Notes: generated by a model from the sequence alone, not told the origin. Shown: positions 11,321-22,663, numbered from the stretch's first letter. The stretch is 64,000 nucleotides of DNA from Sphaerulina vaccinii (GCA_022570795.1 JAKUDP010000004.1:186001-250000), one strand, 5' to 3'. Numbers and translations are program-made.

Positions 11321-13351
11321 TCACAGCGAGTACTTGAACAAGGGACTCTTATTCCCCATTCGTTCCAACTTGTCCTCTCCAAATCTCGCGACGGCCCCTT
11401 GCTCAGTCAAGTGCTCATGTTTCTTATTATGAGCCCAGTATAACGCTTCCAATACCAGCGCAGCCACAATTCCTGCAGCAGCAAACCCCAATGAAGCTCC
11501 AAATCCCGTCGGATACGTTGGACTTTCGCTTTGCAGAAAAATGAAGCTACCCGGAATGCCACCACAATTGCCGACCATAATCATGAACGCGATCCCTGCA
11601 GCTGTCTTCTCGGCTCCTGCAAGATTGTTGATAGTCCAAGAACTGTTCCCTGGGACTATCTGATAAATACCAGTGCAGACCAGACAGACCATGGAGTAAC
11701 ACAGAGCAACATTGGTATCAATTTCCGCTGCGAATGTGAAAAGTACGGCGAACCCTATGACGACAAGGACTTGAGCCGCAACAATGAATGGCATCCTCCA
11801 GGAGAGTCTGTCGGCGACGAGGGCTCCCGCGATAGATGCGGCTGCTCCGCACAGGTAGGGTGGCGTGGAGAGGAGTTGTGCCTGGGTGCTTTCGAAACCC
11901 ATGTTGCGGATTATGGAGGGCAAGGTGAATTTGAGGCCGTAGCTGGGCACGCTATCGGACCAGAACACTATACTCTGAAGATAGAGTTGCCAATCGAGGA
12001 GGACTTGTTTCAAGGTGTGCCAGTTGATGTTCGACTTGAACTTCTGCTCCACCACCGGTTTTTTGATTCCGCGATATGCTATATGGCTGAGTTCGATGAA
12101 CCTGGTTTCGTGCACATAGAGCCATTTGGCGTGAGTTGGTGAGTCGGGGAGGAGGAAGAAACACGAGGCTCCGATGACTAGAGATGCCAAGCCTTCGATG
12201 ATGAAGACTACGAATTGGTTAGAAACATGCTTACTTCTTCAGAAGAGACCGGTGGAGACTCACTCCACCGCCATCCTTCATAGCCGCCAAGGCCATCCAT
12301 TTGAGCGATGCCTGCCGCCAAGAGCCCACTGAATGCGCCAGACGCAGCAGTGGCCACATAGAACATCACCATGCGAGACTGGGTCTTGTGTGGAGGGTAC
12401 CATTCGCCCACAAGCCACATCGCGCCTGTGGGAGACAGCCTCAGTAGCGCTCGATCTTCCTTGTTTGGTCTGGGAAACATGACGCATAGACCGCTCGCCT
12501 TGCAGGCGGATGCAGCGACGAAAGAGCGGCAGATGAAGTGAGGTCGGAGACTTACTCACCTGGGAAGAACCCTGATTCTGCTTTTTGTCAGCGAATTTGC
12601 AACAACAAGAAGTCGGCATAAAGAATAAGATCAAACAGTACCTACCAAATACCCCAATTAGGACTCGTGTCGCGATGAGTCCTCCGAACGAGGTGACCAC
12701 ACCCGACAAAGTCATAGCCTGCGATGAATCAGCATCAACGCACTGGAAGCCTTCGTGCGTGTACCGAAGCTTGGATCATACTCACGATGCTCCAAGATGT
12801 TACTATGATGCCAATGTAAATGCTCGGACGCTTGAACTTGGAAAGTATCACATTGCTGGGCACTTCACACAAGATCTGCTAGCCAGTCAGCGAAGGACCG
12901 CACATAGAGAAGCCTCATCTTTTGAAGCAAATCGAAAGCCTCACATATGGAAGGAAGAATATGGACACGGCGACGTTGTAGTCATTACCCGTCATACCAA
13001 GACTCTTCTCGAGGCCCCTACGAGCAGTGCATTAGAGCTAGGACTTCCATACATGCAGAGGCTCACTCTATCTTAGCGTTGCCGATGTTCGCCTATGTGG
13101 CATATCAGTGATCTAGTCACCTGCTGTGCCGAAGGAGTGATCGAGCTCACCCTGTCCAGGTTCGAGATCAGGTAGAGCAATGCTAGCATGGGCACCAGTC
13201 GCTTATCGACTTTGTGATATATGCGGTTCGCTTCTTTCTGATCGATGTCGTTGAGCCATTGTCTCTCGTCATCTGACAAACCCTTGGTCTGAATAATGGG
13301 ATGCTGGTAGTCTTTCTCCGCGTGGTGGAATGCAGTGCCTTCTTTCTCCAT
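11321..13351 (-). CDS. MFS transporter, Dal5/allantoate-permease (ACS) family
   Basis: Eight exons on the minus strand (13351..13151, 13092..13067, 13017..12945, 12875..12786, 12718..12646, 12577..12560, 12425..12264, 12207..11321) give 509 residues with consistent phases. Family motifs run in order: KVDKRLVPMLALLYLISNLDR, NIGNAKIEGLEKSLGMTG, LCEVPSNVILSKFKRPS, ESGFFPG, WYPPHKTQSRM, GWRWIFIIEGL and FFLLPDSP. About twelve membrane segments are expected. The family imports allantoate, nicotinate and other organic anions by proton symport at the plasma membrane; the substrate here is unknown. Two microexons (26 and 18 nt) are needed to keep the frame and the motifs. It diverges from the 14090 gene across 738 bp. 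Confidence 0.88.
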
Positions 13352-14089
13352 GATATCGACACCCGCGCGAACCCTTCGACCAGGACTGGGTGAAACTGCG
13401 TTTGATGATATGAGTGAACAAAAGCTGTACGGTGACAGTATGAACGGAAACGAGATGTCAGTGTCAAAGCAAGCATTGGGTGCTGAAATGGAACCAGCAG
13501 ACTGATAGTACGACTCGTCTTTGTGCTCAGGACTTCTGTACAAGGAAGCCCTTATCACGTTCTTCTCACACTGTTATAACTCGATGCGACGTCATGCAAG
13601 AGATCACGGTGTGCTGGTGTGCTGTAAGAAAAGTGTAAACTCATTCCCTAACAGGGATACGGCTGCACTCCGAGTCATGTCGACTTCTATGGTTGATCAT
13701 ACCAACTTGATGATTGCAGTCCGGACTTGTAAATAGCTATCGACCGCGAGTGCTTGCATGGTGCCCGCACGAAAGGTTCTCACTCCAGAGCCGCGAGAAC
13801 TGTGCAAGAAACATCTACACAGCGTGCTACCCACCCGCTGGTGATGCTGTGCGAGCACTGTTGACATCGCGGATGGGAGAAGAGCTGTGGAGAGAAGTAC
13901 ATCTGGTTCGATATTTGGTGATTGCGTGAAGTGCGTGGAGCTGCGTAGAGCTGTGCGTGGACTGCGTGGAGCACTGCGTGGATACCGGCGCCGAGCGAAA
14001 GTCTATTTTGTCGCGAGTCTCGACGTCACGAACTTTTCTCGACTTCGCCATTCATCTCTTCTCCATCTCAATACCATGCTACTGCGCCA
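13352..14089. other. Divergent intergenic region
   Basis: Shared promoter space for the transporter (-) and the 1026-residue protein (+). It contains a degenerate run of GCGTGGA/CTGCGTGG units at about 13925-13981. Confidence 0.45.
13925..13981. repeat. Degenerate GCGTGGA tandem run
   Basis: About five imperfect copies of a 9-12 bp unit built on CTGCGTGGAG, in the promoter region upstream of 14090. Confidence 0.6.
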
Positions 14090-14093
14090 ATGA
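14076..14093 (+). promoter_or_regulatory. Five-codon uORF overlapping the main start
   Basis: ATG at 14076 opens a five-codon frame that ends in TGA at 14091-14093. This TGA overlaps the main ATG at 14090 as ATGA. If the transcript includes this ATG, translation of the main frame would need leaky scanning or coupled reinitiation. Confidence 0.4.
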
Positions 14094-17000
14094 GAACATG
14101 GAATGTCCGTAGAGCGCAGTCAATTGCAAAGCAAGGGCTCTCACGATGGGCCGCACGCCCTGTCAGTGGCCACTCGAGGCGGCTCTCGACCATCTCCGGA
14201 TATACACAATATGAGGAGATCCCACCAAGGAAGCAGAGATCACCACTGGAAAAACGATACCCTGTGTTCCGAAGGGTTGGAGCTCCGCAGTGGGATGCTG
14301 CTTCTTGGACGACCCTACTAGACGGCGCGTTGCCACCGCATCTGCGCAGCACGAATACAACGCCACAAGCAGTGTCATTGAGTGCTGTGGATGTGGCGCA
14401 GATTCTGCTTGCTGCGCAATGTCCGCTGAGAGAAGAGGATGAGCCGATCGACCTTTTGTACCATCTAGGAATTGATCAGAACCGATGGAGTGCTGTGGTC
14501 TGGCTGATCAAGAAACTGGTCGACAAGTTCCCGGCTCGTCATGGAGAGGAGTCAAGACTGGCCAGAGTCGGCAGTATTTGGCAGAAAGTGCCAAATCTGC
14601 ACGATGCTAGCCTGCAGCCTCTTGATCTCGTGGTAGAAAATCCGATATCAGCAACAATTGTCACCCCAACGAAATCCCTGGACGACTTGCTCGATGGCCT
14701 ACATCCAGAAAACAAGAGCCGCGAGGAGGCTCTGCGTCACGATGCACTTGGACAAGTTTGGCGCACTCTGGGCTCAATGATCAAGGCATGCGCTGGAAGT
14801 GATACCAAGCCTGAAGTGCTGGAGATCATAGCATATCTGCATCATCGCGAAGTCATGCCCTTGGCCATATATCAGGCTGAGCCAAATACAGACAGCTCTG
14901 CTATACAGCAGCCACCGCTCATTCCATTTCTATCTTCTCGCATCTTGACATCTCTGTCAGACGCTGCATGGCGCGCTCACGAAAAGCTTGTCGTGGACGA
15001 GGCACGGGCCAATGGCAGTCAATATGCAACATTCCGACCTGAGATACCTGGTAGCGTCTTTCGAGTCCATGTAGCCGGCCTGCGTCCGGAAGTATGGATG
15101 GAGCTCATTCTTTGGTCGTGCATATACGGAGGCTGGATTCGAGAAGGAATTGAAGTGCTTCACTCATTGGTCACAGAGCAGACAAATCGCTGGACTCCGC
15201 TTTCATGGATAGACTATCAGAAGTCTCTCCCTTCTAATTATCGGACAGAGCCACGAGACTGGAGATCGTGGGAGTTTCTCTTCAAAACGAGGTCGGCAAC
15301 TTCTATGGACGAGACGCAAGCTCCACTCAAGTCTGTTGAGCGCACCATCAGCGGAGAGGTGGTGAACGCCTTCATCGATGCACTTTCGTGCACTGTGAAC
15401 GTTGGTGTAGGCGCGAGAGGGGTGGATGTCGAAGAGGTGTTGGACGTGCTAGCTGATCTCAAGGCGTTCTTGAAACGGCACAACCAAAGCTTAAGCTTCG
15501 GCACCTGGACCGCGTTGATGGTTCGCATTCTTGACACCCACAGCATAGTACCTGAGCAGGACAGTGGCAACGCTCAGAAATTGGTGTCCTTGTCAGACGG
15601 ATTTGGGGATGGCCTGTACGATGACAACACACAACATTTGCCAGCTTACGTCCGAGATGGGAGTATAGCCATGCAAGGCGTCCTCCACCGAGCATTGTAT
15701 GGCCAGATTGCCACAGGAAGTTTCGAAGGTGCTCTTGAAGTGTTCAAGCAGATTCAGTATCGTGCAGACAAAGACAAGTTCAAGTCCGTGGCAAGCTTCT
15801 TTGGTCGAGGTGATCCTTTCAGAGGCAGCAAATGGAAGATCATAAGAAGCAAGAAGTCGTTGTTCCAGACACTGGATCGTCAGGAAATGTTCACGAGCAA
15901 CATAACCAGTGTCGACTATCCTGCCTTCGACGTGCAGATTCCAACGAACATCCTTGGGCCATTTCTGGATCAGGTCACCGAAGCAAAAGCTTTCGACTTT
16001 GGACGCTGGCTTCTTCATAAAGACGATGTTGATGGTCCCGTTATACGGCAGACCTCCTACGACGACCCTCACCTACAATCAGCGCTGATTCGTTTCGCGG
16101 CTGCAAGTAATGACAAGGCTTTGCTATCGAAATTCAATGACAGCACACTGGGGCGAGAGTCTTTGAGGTCTGTGTTCGACAGTCAGGTGCAGAGGCTACA
16201 ATGGGATGCCGCAATTCAGGTTCTGGAACATCTCGCCAGCACCCGAGGGAGTGTCTTTCACAACGGTAATCTTGCCATATTGGTTCGCAGTATGCTCTGG
16301 CAGATGCCTATGGCCAACGACGGAAACATGACGAGCAAGCAGCACCTGGAGCGGGCAAAGGGACTCCTGACTGATATGATTACTCTCAAGTTTGAGGGAA
16401 ACAGAACGGCATCGCCCGAGAAATTAGCCGCCATGCAGACTGTCCTCACAGTCCTATCTGCCATCGACTCCTCATGGTTCCAATTCGCGTGGAATCTGCG
16501 CCTAGTGAAGCGTCACCACGACTTTAGTATGACCGCGAAACAGTTCAACATCATCCTAGAAGGTGTGGTCGCAACAAAAGGCAGTGCCGCTGGACGCCAT
16601 TTGCTAGGCATATTCTGGCCACATTCCGCACGGCGTGCCTACGATGCTGCTGCCAAGATGACCCGGGACAGGAAGATGCGTAGACGAATGCCTCGTTCTC
16701 GACCAGAGGGACTAGACAGCATCAAACGTCAAAGGATCAGCGTATGTCCCAAAGATCAAACAGATCTCTACCAGCTGGTGACGTATGGCGGACTAATACC
16801 GAACATCAACACGATCCTCATCATTCTTCGTAAGGCACTGGAAGAGGCACAGAAGTCGATCAGCAAATCTGCATCGACTTTCGAGCCTACCACAGTGTCT
16901 GCGCTATCTGCAGATGTGGCTACCAACAAGATCGATCTCTCACCACGCGGTATGGTTGCATGGGCTGTGCGACGCCTCGCTGAGCTGCCGTATGTGGAGT

Positions 17001-17170
17001 CAAGTATTATTGAGCAAATGGATAAGACCTTGACTGATCTGGGCATGGACGAGCTTCGAGCTGAGCTCCCCAAGATTTACGATGCGGTCGAGTCTGAGGT
17101 CATTATGGACTCTGCTGAAGACGACAGTCTGGGGACCGTGGAGGACTCTGGTAGATTCGCCCACAGGTGA
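14090..17170 (+). CDS. Large, probably mitochondrial protein of unknown function
   Basis: A single uninterrupted frame of 1026 residues. The N-terminus (MRTWNVRRAQSIAKQGLSRW) is rich in Arg and Ser with no acidic residue in the first 25 or so, as in a matrix-targeting presequence. The body is predicted mostly helical, with regularly spaced aromatic/hydrophobic residues suggestive of helical-repeat (PPR-like) proteins that act on mitochondrial transcripts. I cannot point to a clear repeat consensus. The C-terminus is acidic. No catalytic motif is visible. The assignment to mitochondria is inference. Confidence 0.85.
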   Translation: MRTWNVRRAQSIAKQGLSRWAARPVSGHSRRLSTISGYTQYEEIPPRKQRSPLEKRYPVFRRVGAPQWDAASWTTLLDGALPPHLRSTNTTPQAVSLSAVDVAQILLAAQCPLREEDEPIDLLYHLGIDQNRWSAVVWLIKKLVDKFPARHGEESRLARVGSIWQKVPNLHDASLQPLDLVVENPISATIVTPTKSLDDLLDGLHPENKSREEALRHDALGQVWRTLGSMIKACAGSDTKPEVLEIIAYLHHREVMPLAIYQAEPNTDSSAIQQPPLIPFLSSRILTSLSDAAWRAHEKLVVDEARANGSQYATFRPEIPGSVFRVHVAGLRPEVWMELILWSCIYGGWIREGIEVLHSLVTEQTNRWTPLSWIDYQKSLPSNYRTEPRDWRSWEFLFKTRSATSMDETQAPLKSVERTISGEVVNAFIDALSCTVNVGVGARGVDVEEVLDVLADLKAFLKRHNQSLSFGTWTALMVRILDTHSIVPEQDSGNAQKLVSLSDGFGDGLYDDNTQHLPAYVRDGSIAMQGVLHRALYGQIATGSFEGALEVFKQIQYRADKDKFKSVASFFGRGDPFRGSKWKIIRSKKSLFQTLDRQEMFTSNITSVDYPAFDVQIPTNILGPFLDQVTEAKAFDFGRWLLHKDDVDGPVIRQTSYDDPHLQSALIRFAAASNDKALLSKFNDSTLGRESLRSVFDSQVQRLQWDAAIQVLEHLASTRGSVFHNGNLAILVRSMLWQMPMANDGNMTSKQHLERAKGLLTDMITLKFEGNRTASPEKLAAMQTVLTVLSAIDSSWFQFAWNLRLVKRHHDFSMTAKQFNIILEGVVATKGSAAGRHLLGIFWPHSARRAYDAAAKMTRDRKMRRRMPRSRPEGLDSIKRQRISVCPKDQTDLYQLVTYGGLIPNINTILIILRKALEEAQKSISKSASTFEPTTVSALSADVATNKIDLSPRGMVAWAVRRLAELPYVESSIIEQMDKTLTDLGMDELRAELPKIYDAVESEVIMDSAEDDSLGTVEDSGRFAHR

Positions 17171-17763
17171 CATGCCGCCACAGTCAGATTCGAGAAAGAC
17201 TCTGCCAATGCTGACTCTCGCGATTCGTTACCGAGCACGAAGATGGTATGAGAACGTGGCAGCTCAACTGAAAGTCGGGTCATGCGAAACACCAAATGAA
17301 AAGTGCAGCTGGAGGTCCATAAATGGCTCCGCCACAGGGATATACAATCGGTATACAGTACAAATCGTCACCTCGAGGACTGTTGGAGTGACAGGCCTCG
17401 ACTGATCTGTGAGCAAATACAACTCATATACCTCAGCCACCCTCTCCATCTCCTTTCTCCCGTACGCACTTCACAGCGATGGGGTTCACATACTCGCTGG
17501 CGCAAGCGAACAAGATTGGCTGATCAAAAGGGAAGCAGAGAGGTCTGGAACCGCCTCCCAAGAGCCTCACGATGCCCACACTCATCATGGTGAGTGGGTC
17601 TAGCGGGAATACAGAGCTCACCCCGCATCTGCACACCACTTTGTCTGAGAAGCTATATGACGAAATTATTCCCGAGGTAGTTTACTTGACAAACACCTCT
17701 TCCACATTCTAATCTTCTTCGCAGACAATACACTTTTTTATCCTTGTCAAATCTTATACCAAA
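17171..17763. other. Intergenic, nothing recognised
   Basis: Short open frames only; pyrimidine-rich near the aldehyde dehydrogenase start. Confidence 0.45.
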
Positions 17764-19259
17764 ATGTCATCCGCAAAGCTTCTCCAGGGAACTTTCTCCC
17801 ACATCATCAATGGCAAATCCTACGACGCCAAGGGAGCGAAGACACTCGATGTGATCAACCCCGCAACTGAGAAGGCCATTGCCTCAGTGCCCATTGCAAC
17901 CCGCGAAATCCTCGATGAAGCTGTCGACCATGCCGCAAAGGCATTCGAATCATGGTCCAAGACGAGCTGGCAAGAGCGTGCAAAGTTGGTCAAGGCTGTC
18001 GGCGAGGAATACAAGACACTCAGCAAAGACATCACCGAGCTGCTTGTTCTCGAGCAAGGCAAAGCCACAGCATTCGCACAAGGTGAAGTCGACCTCGTCA
18101 ATGAGTGGTTCGAGCGTATGCCAAACATGGAGATCAAAGAGAAGGTTGTCTGGGAGAACGACGAAACCAGAGCCATCGAGCAGTATGTTCCTCTAGGAGT
18201 AACTGCGGGTATCGTACCATGGAACTTCCCAGTCCTCCTCATGATCTGGAAGATCATCCCAGCGGTCCTCACAGGAAACACCATCATCATCAAGCCTTCA
18301 CCTTTCACTCCTCTCTGCGATGTCCGCTGCGTCGAGCTCTTCAACCGCCACCTTCCACCTGGAGTCGTACAAATCGTCCTCGGAGACGACTCGCTTGGCC
18401 CATGGGTCACCGAACACCCCAAGATCCGCAAAATCTCCTTCACAGGCAGCACAGCAACCGGTCGTCTCGTACAAAAGTCCTGCGCCGCAACACTCAAGCG
18501 CGTAACACTCGAACTCGGCGGAAACGACGCCTGTATCGTCCTCCCAGACGTCGACGTCGCATCCGTCGCTCCAACAATCCTCCTCTCAGCATTCTTCAAC
18601 TCAGGCCAAGTCTGCCACGCAGCAAAGCGAATCTACGTCCACGAAGACGTTTTCGAGAAACTTTCCGGAGCACTCGTCGAAGCAGCCAAAAAAGCCGGCG
18701 TAGGACCAGGTTCCGACGAAGGAGTCATGTACGGACCATTGAACAACCGACAAGTCTACGAGAAAGTTTCAGAGTTCTTCGCAGAGTCTCAGAAAGATGG
18801 TCATGATTTCTTGACTGGAGGCAAAATTCCTGAAGGACCGGGATTCTTTGCTCCTCTTACTCTTGTTAATAATCCACCTGAGAACTCTCGTCTTGTGCAG
18901 GAAGAGCCTTTTGGACCTATTGTTCCGCTTTTGAAGTGGAAGGATGATCAGGAGTTGCTCAAGCGCGTTAATGACTCTTCTTGGGGATTGGGTGCTACGA
19001 TATTCGGCAAGGATTTGGCACGCGTAGAGAAGTTGGCGAGACAGGTTGAGGCTGGTGTCGTTTGGACTAACACCATGATGCAGCAGCATCCAGTGAGTTC
19101 ACTTCCTTCATTTTCATCATTCAGCGGTTCACTCGCTAACGTGTTGCACAGGAAGTTCCATTCGGCGGTTTCAAGGGCAGCGGAATCGGTTGCGAGAACG
19201 GCGAGGCAGGTCTCAAGGGTTGGTGCCAAGTGCGTAGCATCTACCTGGCAAAGGCATAA
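17764..19259 (+). CDS. NAD(P)-dependent aldehyde dehydrogenase
   Basis: Exons 17764..19092 and 19152..19259 with a 59-bp intron (GTGAGT/TTGCACAG) give 478 residues, a usual ALDH length. Visible features are the cofactor segment VPWNFP (about 160), FTGSTATGR, the general base Glu250 in LELGGND, the nucleophile Cys284 in NSGQVCHAAKRI, the EEPFGPIVP motif and, after the intron, EVPFGGFKGSGIG. Reading through the intron would replace this conserved C-terminus with unrelated sequence, which supports splicing. The family oxidises aldehydes to acids; the substrate is not determined. No peroxisomal or mitochondrial signal is obvious, so the cytosol is likely. Confidence 0.9.
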
Positions 19260-19672
19260 GTTCAAGTTGCGCTATCGATCATGTAACGACAGGAATATTC
19301 TAGGCTTTGGCGATTGTGTCTCTGCCCAGACCACCATGCTTGACTACTTTGGGAGTAGTGCGAAGGTGAGCTCGGAACAACGACGATCTCACATTCACGT
19401 CGTGTTCTTTCCCTTCTTGACTACAATCACTCTAACATGAAGTCACTCAAGATTCTGGTTGTACCATGGTATCTGGAACGACACGTGGAAGCAAGTCTGA
19501 CTCGCGAAAGGCAAGATTCCACCTTCTCTATGACTACACTCAAAGGTATTTGACGAGCAGATTTACTGAAGACAGCATCTCTTACATCTTACATCTTTCA
19601 TCTCATCAAGACCTCGATATTTTCTGATTTCAGGCTTCACGAGAATCCAGTCAGACCCGTTCCTCAACCAAG
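19260..19672. other. Intergenic, nothing recognised
   Basis: A TTTCAG shortly before 19673 may mark a 5'UTR intron of the next gene. Confidence 0.4.
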
Positions 19673-20725
19673 ATGTCTCCAACTAAAGTCGCGCCGACTG
19701 CCGCGAAGCGCGTCCCATCTACGGGCCATCATAACGGCCACGACAACACTGCTTCATCTATTGTACGTATTACGAAGCCAAATGCCTGGCCTCGACGACT
19801 TCTGCCGACATTCACGACGCTGACATTAGCGCCAGCAAGAACGCCTGTGATCTCCAAAAGTGAGTACGCGCTGCTGCTCGCGGATGCAAGCTCCACGATC
19901 GCTCACGTACAAGTACGTCCAACGCGAAGCACGCCCTCAGGGTCACCCATCAAGGACCCGCTGCGGCATCGAAAATCTCCCACGGCTGCCTTTATAAGAA
20001 CCGGGAAGCCGCTGCTGCATCAGTCATCCCTCGCGGCTAAGTGCATAGATATGGCTTTGCCACAGCTAATTTTCTCGGATCCGACGCGCTGCTTCCTGAC
20101 CGATGGCCTCCCAGGCGAAATCCGGAACATGATATACAAGCTGGCATTTGCGCCCAGCCATCTTGAACCAGTGAACCTTTTCCACCCTACTCCTCCAAGT
20201 GACTCGCTCCTTCTGGCCCACCACGGGATCGACAACGAGGCCCGCCTGTTGTACGAGGATGCGTACAAGAACTACTGGGAGACGACACAGTTCGAATTCA
20301 TTCAACCATTCAAGACGCCGAAGTACGAATTGAAGATTGCAGATCACGATCTTGATCTTATCCGCCACATTAGCATCTCCGGACGCCGCAGTCTGGCATG
20401 TAATCGGGATCGTACGTTCTGCTCGCGTTACCATGTGAAGTGGACTGTCATGGACCCGCGTGGCTTATGGAAGTCGGAGCGCGAGGGCAAGCACCACGTA
20501 ACGCTAGGGAGTCCAAGCCTCATAACGATTGGATTTTTGGTATACACTCCTGATGCTGTGGATTGTAATCTACCAGCTGGAGTCTCCCCACGATGGAGCC
20601 GTACCAGAGTCTACCGAGACGAGCAGGAGGCGAAGAATGTTATACTTAATTTACAGGAGGTTGTGCCGATGTCACAGCAGATTCGTAGGACGATTCGGGC
20701 AGCAAATGAATTTGGCCTTGACTGA
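19673..20725 (+). CDS. 2EXR/F-box-like domain protein
   Basis: Single exon, 350 residues. Residues about 1-115 are basic, Thr/Pro-rich and probably disordered. The recognisable core is FLTDGLPGEIRNMIYKLAF (about 140-158), the LP-x-E-I-R-N-x-I-Y signature that opens the 2EXR/F-box-like domain of large ascomycete families. It is followed by HHGIDNEARLLYEDAYKNYW, which is also typical. Members are often annotated as hypothetical, and a substrate-adaptor role is only inferred. It ends 205 bp before the convergent chitosanase gene. Confidence 0.75.
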   Translation: MSPTKVAPTAAKRVPSTGHHNGHDNTASSIVRITKPNAWPRRLLPTFTTLTLAPARTPVISKSEYALLLADASSTIAHVQVRPTRSTPSGSPIKDPLRHRKSPTAAFIRTGKPLLHQSSLAAKCIDMALPQLIFSDPTRCFLTDGLPGEIRNMIYKLAFAPSHLEPVNLFHPTPPSDSLLLAHHGIDNEARLLYEDAYKNYWETTQFEFIQPFKTPKYELKIADHDLDLIRHISISGRRSLACNRDRTFCSRYHVKWTVMDPRGLWKSEREGKHHVTLGSPSLITIGFLVYTPDAVDCNLPAGVSPRWSRTRVYRDEQEAKNVILNLQEVVPMSQQIRRTIRAANEFGLD

Positions 20726-20929
20726 TAGGAGAAACACCAACCTGGAACGAGTATCTGAGACTTTTCAGAGGCCGGCTGAGCGCATCGCTTGATTTCCATA
20801 GGCAATGATTTCAAGAGCATGTCTAACGAGGATGCGGAAAGTCCGACATAGAAGCTATGGTCCTTCAACGGAGCGCTATACGGCACAATCGAGCGCCATT
20901 GATAAGCACAATACCACCTTCGACACCTC

Positions 20930-21978
20930 CTACGAAAGCTTCGCGATCAAGCTATCCCCAGTACTCGCAATAGAGCTCTCGAAATCCGTAAAGTTTTTCG
21001 CAGACCAATGAGCATGCTTGTGGACAGTATCAGCCACACTGCCTGGGAAAGCAATATACAACACATCCGCCTGGTCATGTCCAGAGTCCCCATTGATGCC
21101 CGTTCCGAAGCACTCTGTAGCAAGCGAAATACTGGCCTCACCAACAAGAGGCGCTCCATCATCACCATTGGTATCACCCCACACACCATACACCTATACA
21201 CATCCTCAGTCAGCACACCACCAACAGAAAACAACAACGAAACTCACCAACTTATCGCCACAAACAACAGCCATAACACTAAGCGGCTGCAACCCATGAT
21301 CCTCAGGATGGAAATTCGTATACCCATTCTTGCTCCCATAGTTCCCGAAGACCACATAAGGAATATAGTTGGCATTCACATCCGAAACATAATGTCCTTC
21401 AATCTTGGAATACTGCTGAACTTGGTCTTGGAAAGCAGTAGTAGCTTGCGTATCGGTAGATCGCCCACAACGTCCATCGCCGTGGTCGGATTGATCGCCA
21501 TCACAGTCGATGTCCATGTTTGCGAGAAGGGCGTTGTTGCCGTGGATGTACATGACTCCTGTGGAGGAGTCTTGGCAGTATGCGAATGCTGTTATTAGAC
21601 AGATATTATTGATTAGCATCGGAGTAGGTATCGTCTATTGTGGCGTAACCATCTACACGCTTCGTTTGCAATCACTTTCGCTTTGCAGGCGCCCTTCTTC
21701 ATTGGCTCTCTCTCTGAACCTTGGACAATCTCTGTGAGGAGGTGGTGGCCACTTGCAAAGCCGCAGTGATTGCAAAAGTGCGTGAGAATGATTTTAAAGG
21801 AAGACTTACATTTCGATCCTCCATCTATATCATAAAAGCCATCTTGCAGGACTTTGCCTCCAGTACATTTTCCATTTCTGATGCGGTTTGCGAAGGATTG
21901 GACGTTGCTTGGTATGTCACGAGCCAGAGCTTGTGTAGCCAATGCGGCGAGAGCAAGGTATGCTGTTGTAGTCTTCAT
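20930..21978 (-). CDS. Secreted GH75 chitosanase
   Basis: Three exons on the minus strand (21978..21810, 21588..21248, 21193..20930) give 257 residues. The signal peptide is MKTTTAYLALAALATQALA. The GH75 signatures are KSFAYCQD at the first junction, NMDIDCDGDQ, YVVFGNYG, HGLQPLSVMAVVC, YGVWGDTNG and GEASISLA. Asp177 (WGDTNG) and Glu190 (GEAS) are 13 apart, matching the catalytic pair described for the fungal GH75 enzyme of Fusarium. It hydrolyses chitosan outside the cell. Intron 1 (221 bp) is much longer than the neighbouring introns. Splicing at AACAG 21589 restores the expected K-S-F-x-Y-C sequence. Confidence 0.9.
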
Positions 21979-22663
21979 GTTGGTGCTGATGCTGATCACT
22001 CTCAGCTGTAGTGAGGAATTTTCAGCTTTTGAAGTCACTGATGAAGCTGATCAAGCGTCCCATGCCTTCTGCGACCTGCTGGATTCGGCATTCCGTGTCA
22101 CATCCTTATGTTGCACTGCATGTCATAGCATGAGACTGGAGAATAGTCATGACAGTCCCTCTGAGCTGAAATGGCATATAAGCTCAACAAGCATACCACG
22201 TTGTGCATTAGCTGCGAGCTTGTGTCTCCGTTCCTGGTGAGAAGTCTAGTCTTGGCATAACAGGCGACCAAGGCGTCCAGCCCGACAATGAACAAGGCTC
22301 GAAGAAAAAGATCGTTGCCGCCAGATGTTGCCTCTGCCCTGGGGCTGCATGAGCCTCAGAGACGATCAGACTTTACGCCAGGCTCGCGATGCAGCCTCTC
22401 CGTTTTCAGCTTCACCTTTGCTAGCAGTTCGACGCTGCTTCGAGCAGCTTAGACGATGCCGAAAAGTAGAGAGGCGGCAACGACCATTCCTTTCAACACT
22501 TGGAGAGTGAAGTCTTGGAACATGGAAGGCCATGTGGAAGTCTCGATTCGATTCGATTCGTCAATTCGTTCCTATGCCAGTCATTCTATACTCTTTCTCT
22601 CACCCAGACTTCATCATGTATCGACGCGCCCAAGCATATCACGCCATGTCTGTATCCTATCGA
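21979..22663. other. Intergenic with pentamer repeat
   Basis: No supported gene. There is a short (ATTCG)n run at about 22544-22560. Confidence 0.45.

Noticed and set aside
18105..18806. Arg/Ser-rich 233-codon plus-strand frame
   Set aside because: Shadow of the aldehyde dehydrogenase gene in another frame; composition is not protein-like.
21008..21598. 196-codon plus-strand frame
   Set aside because: Antisense of the chitosanase exons, which have clear GH75 motifs on the minus strand.
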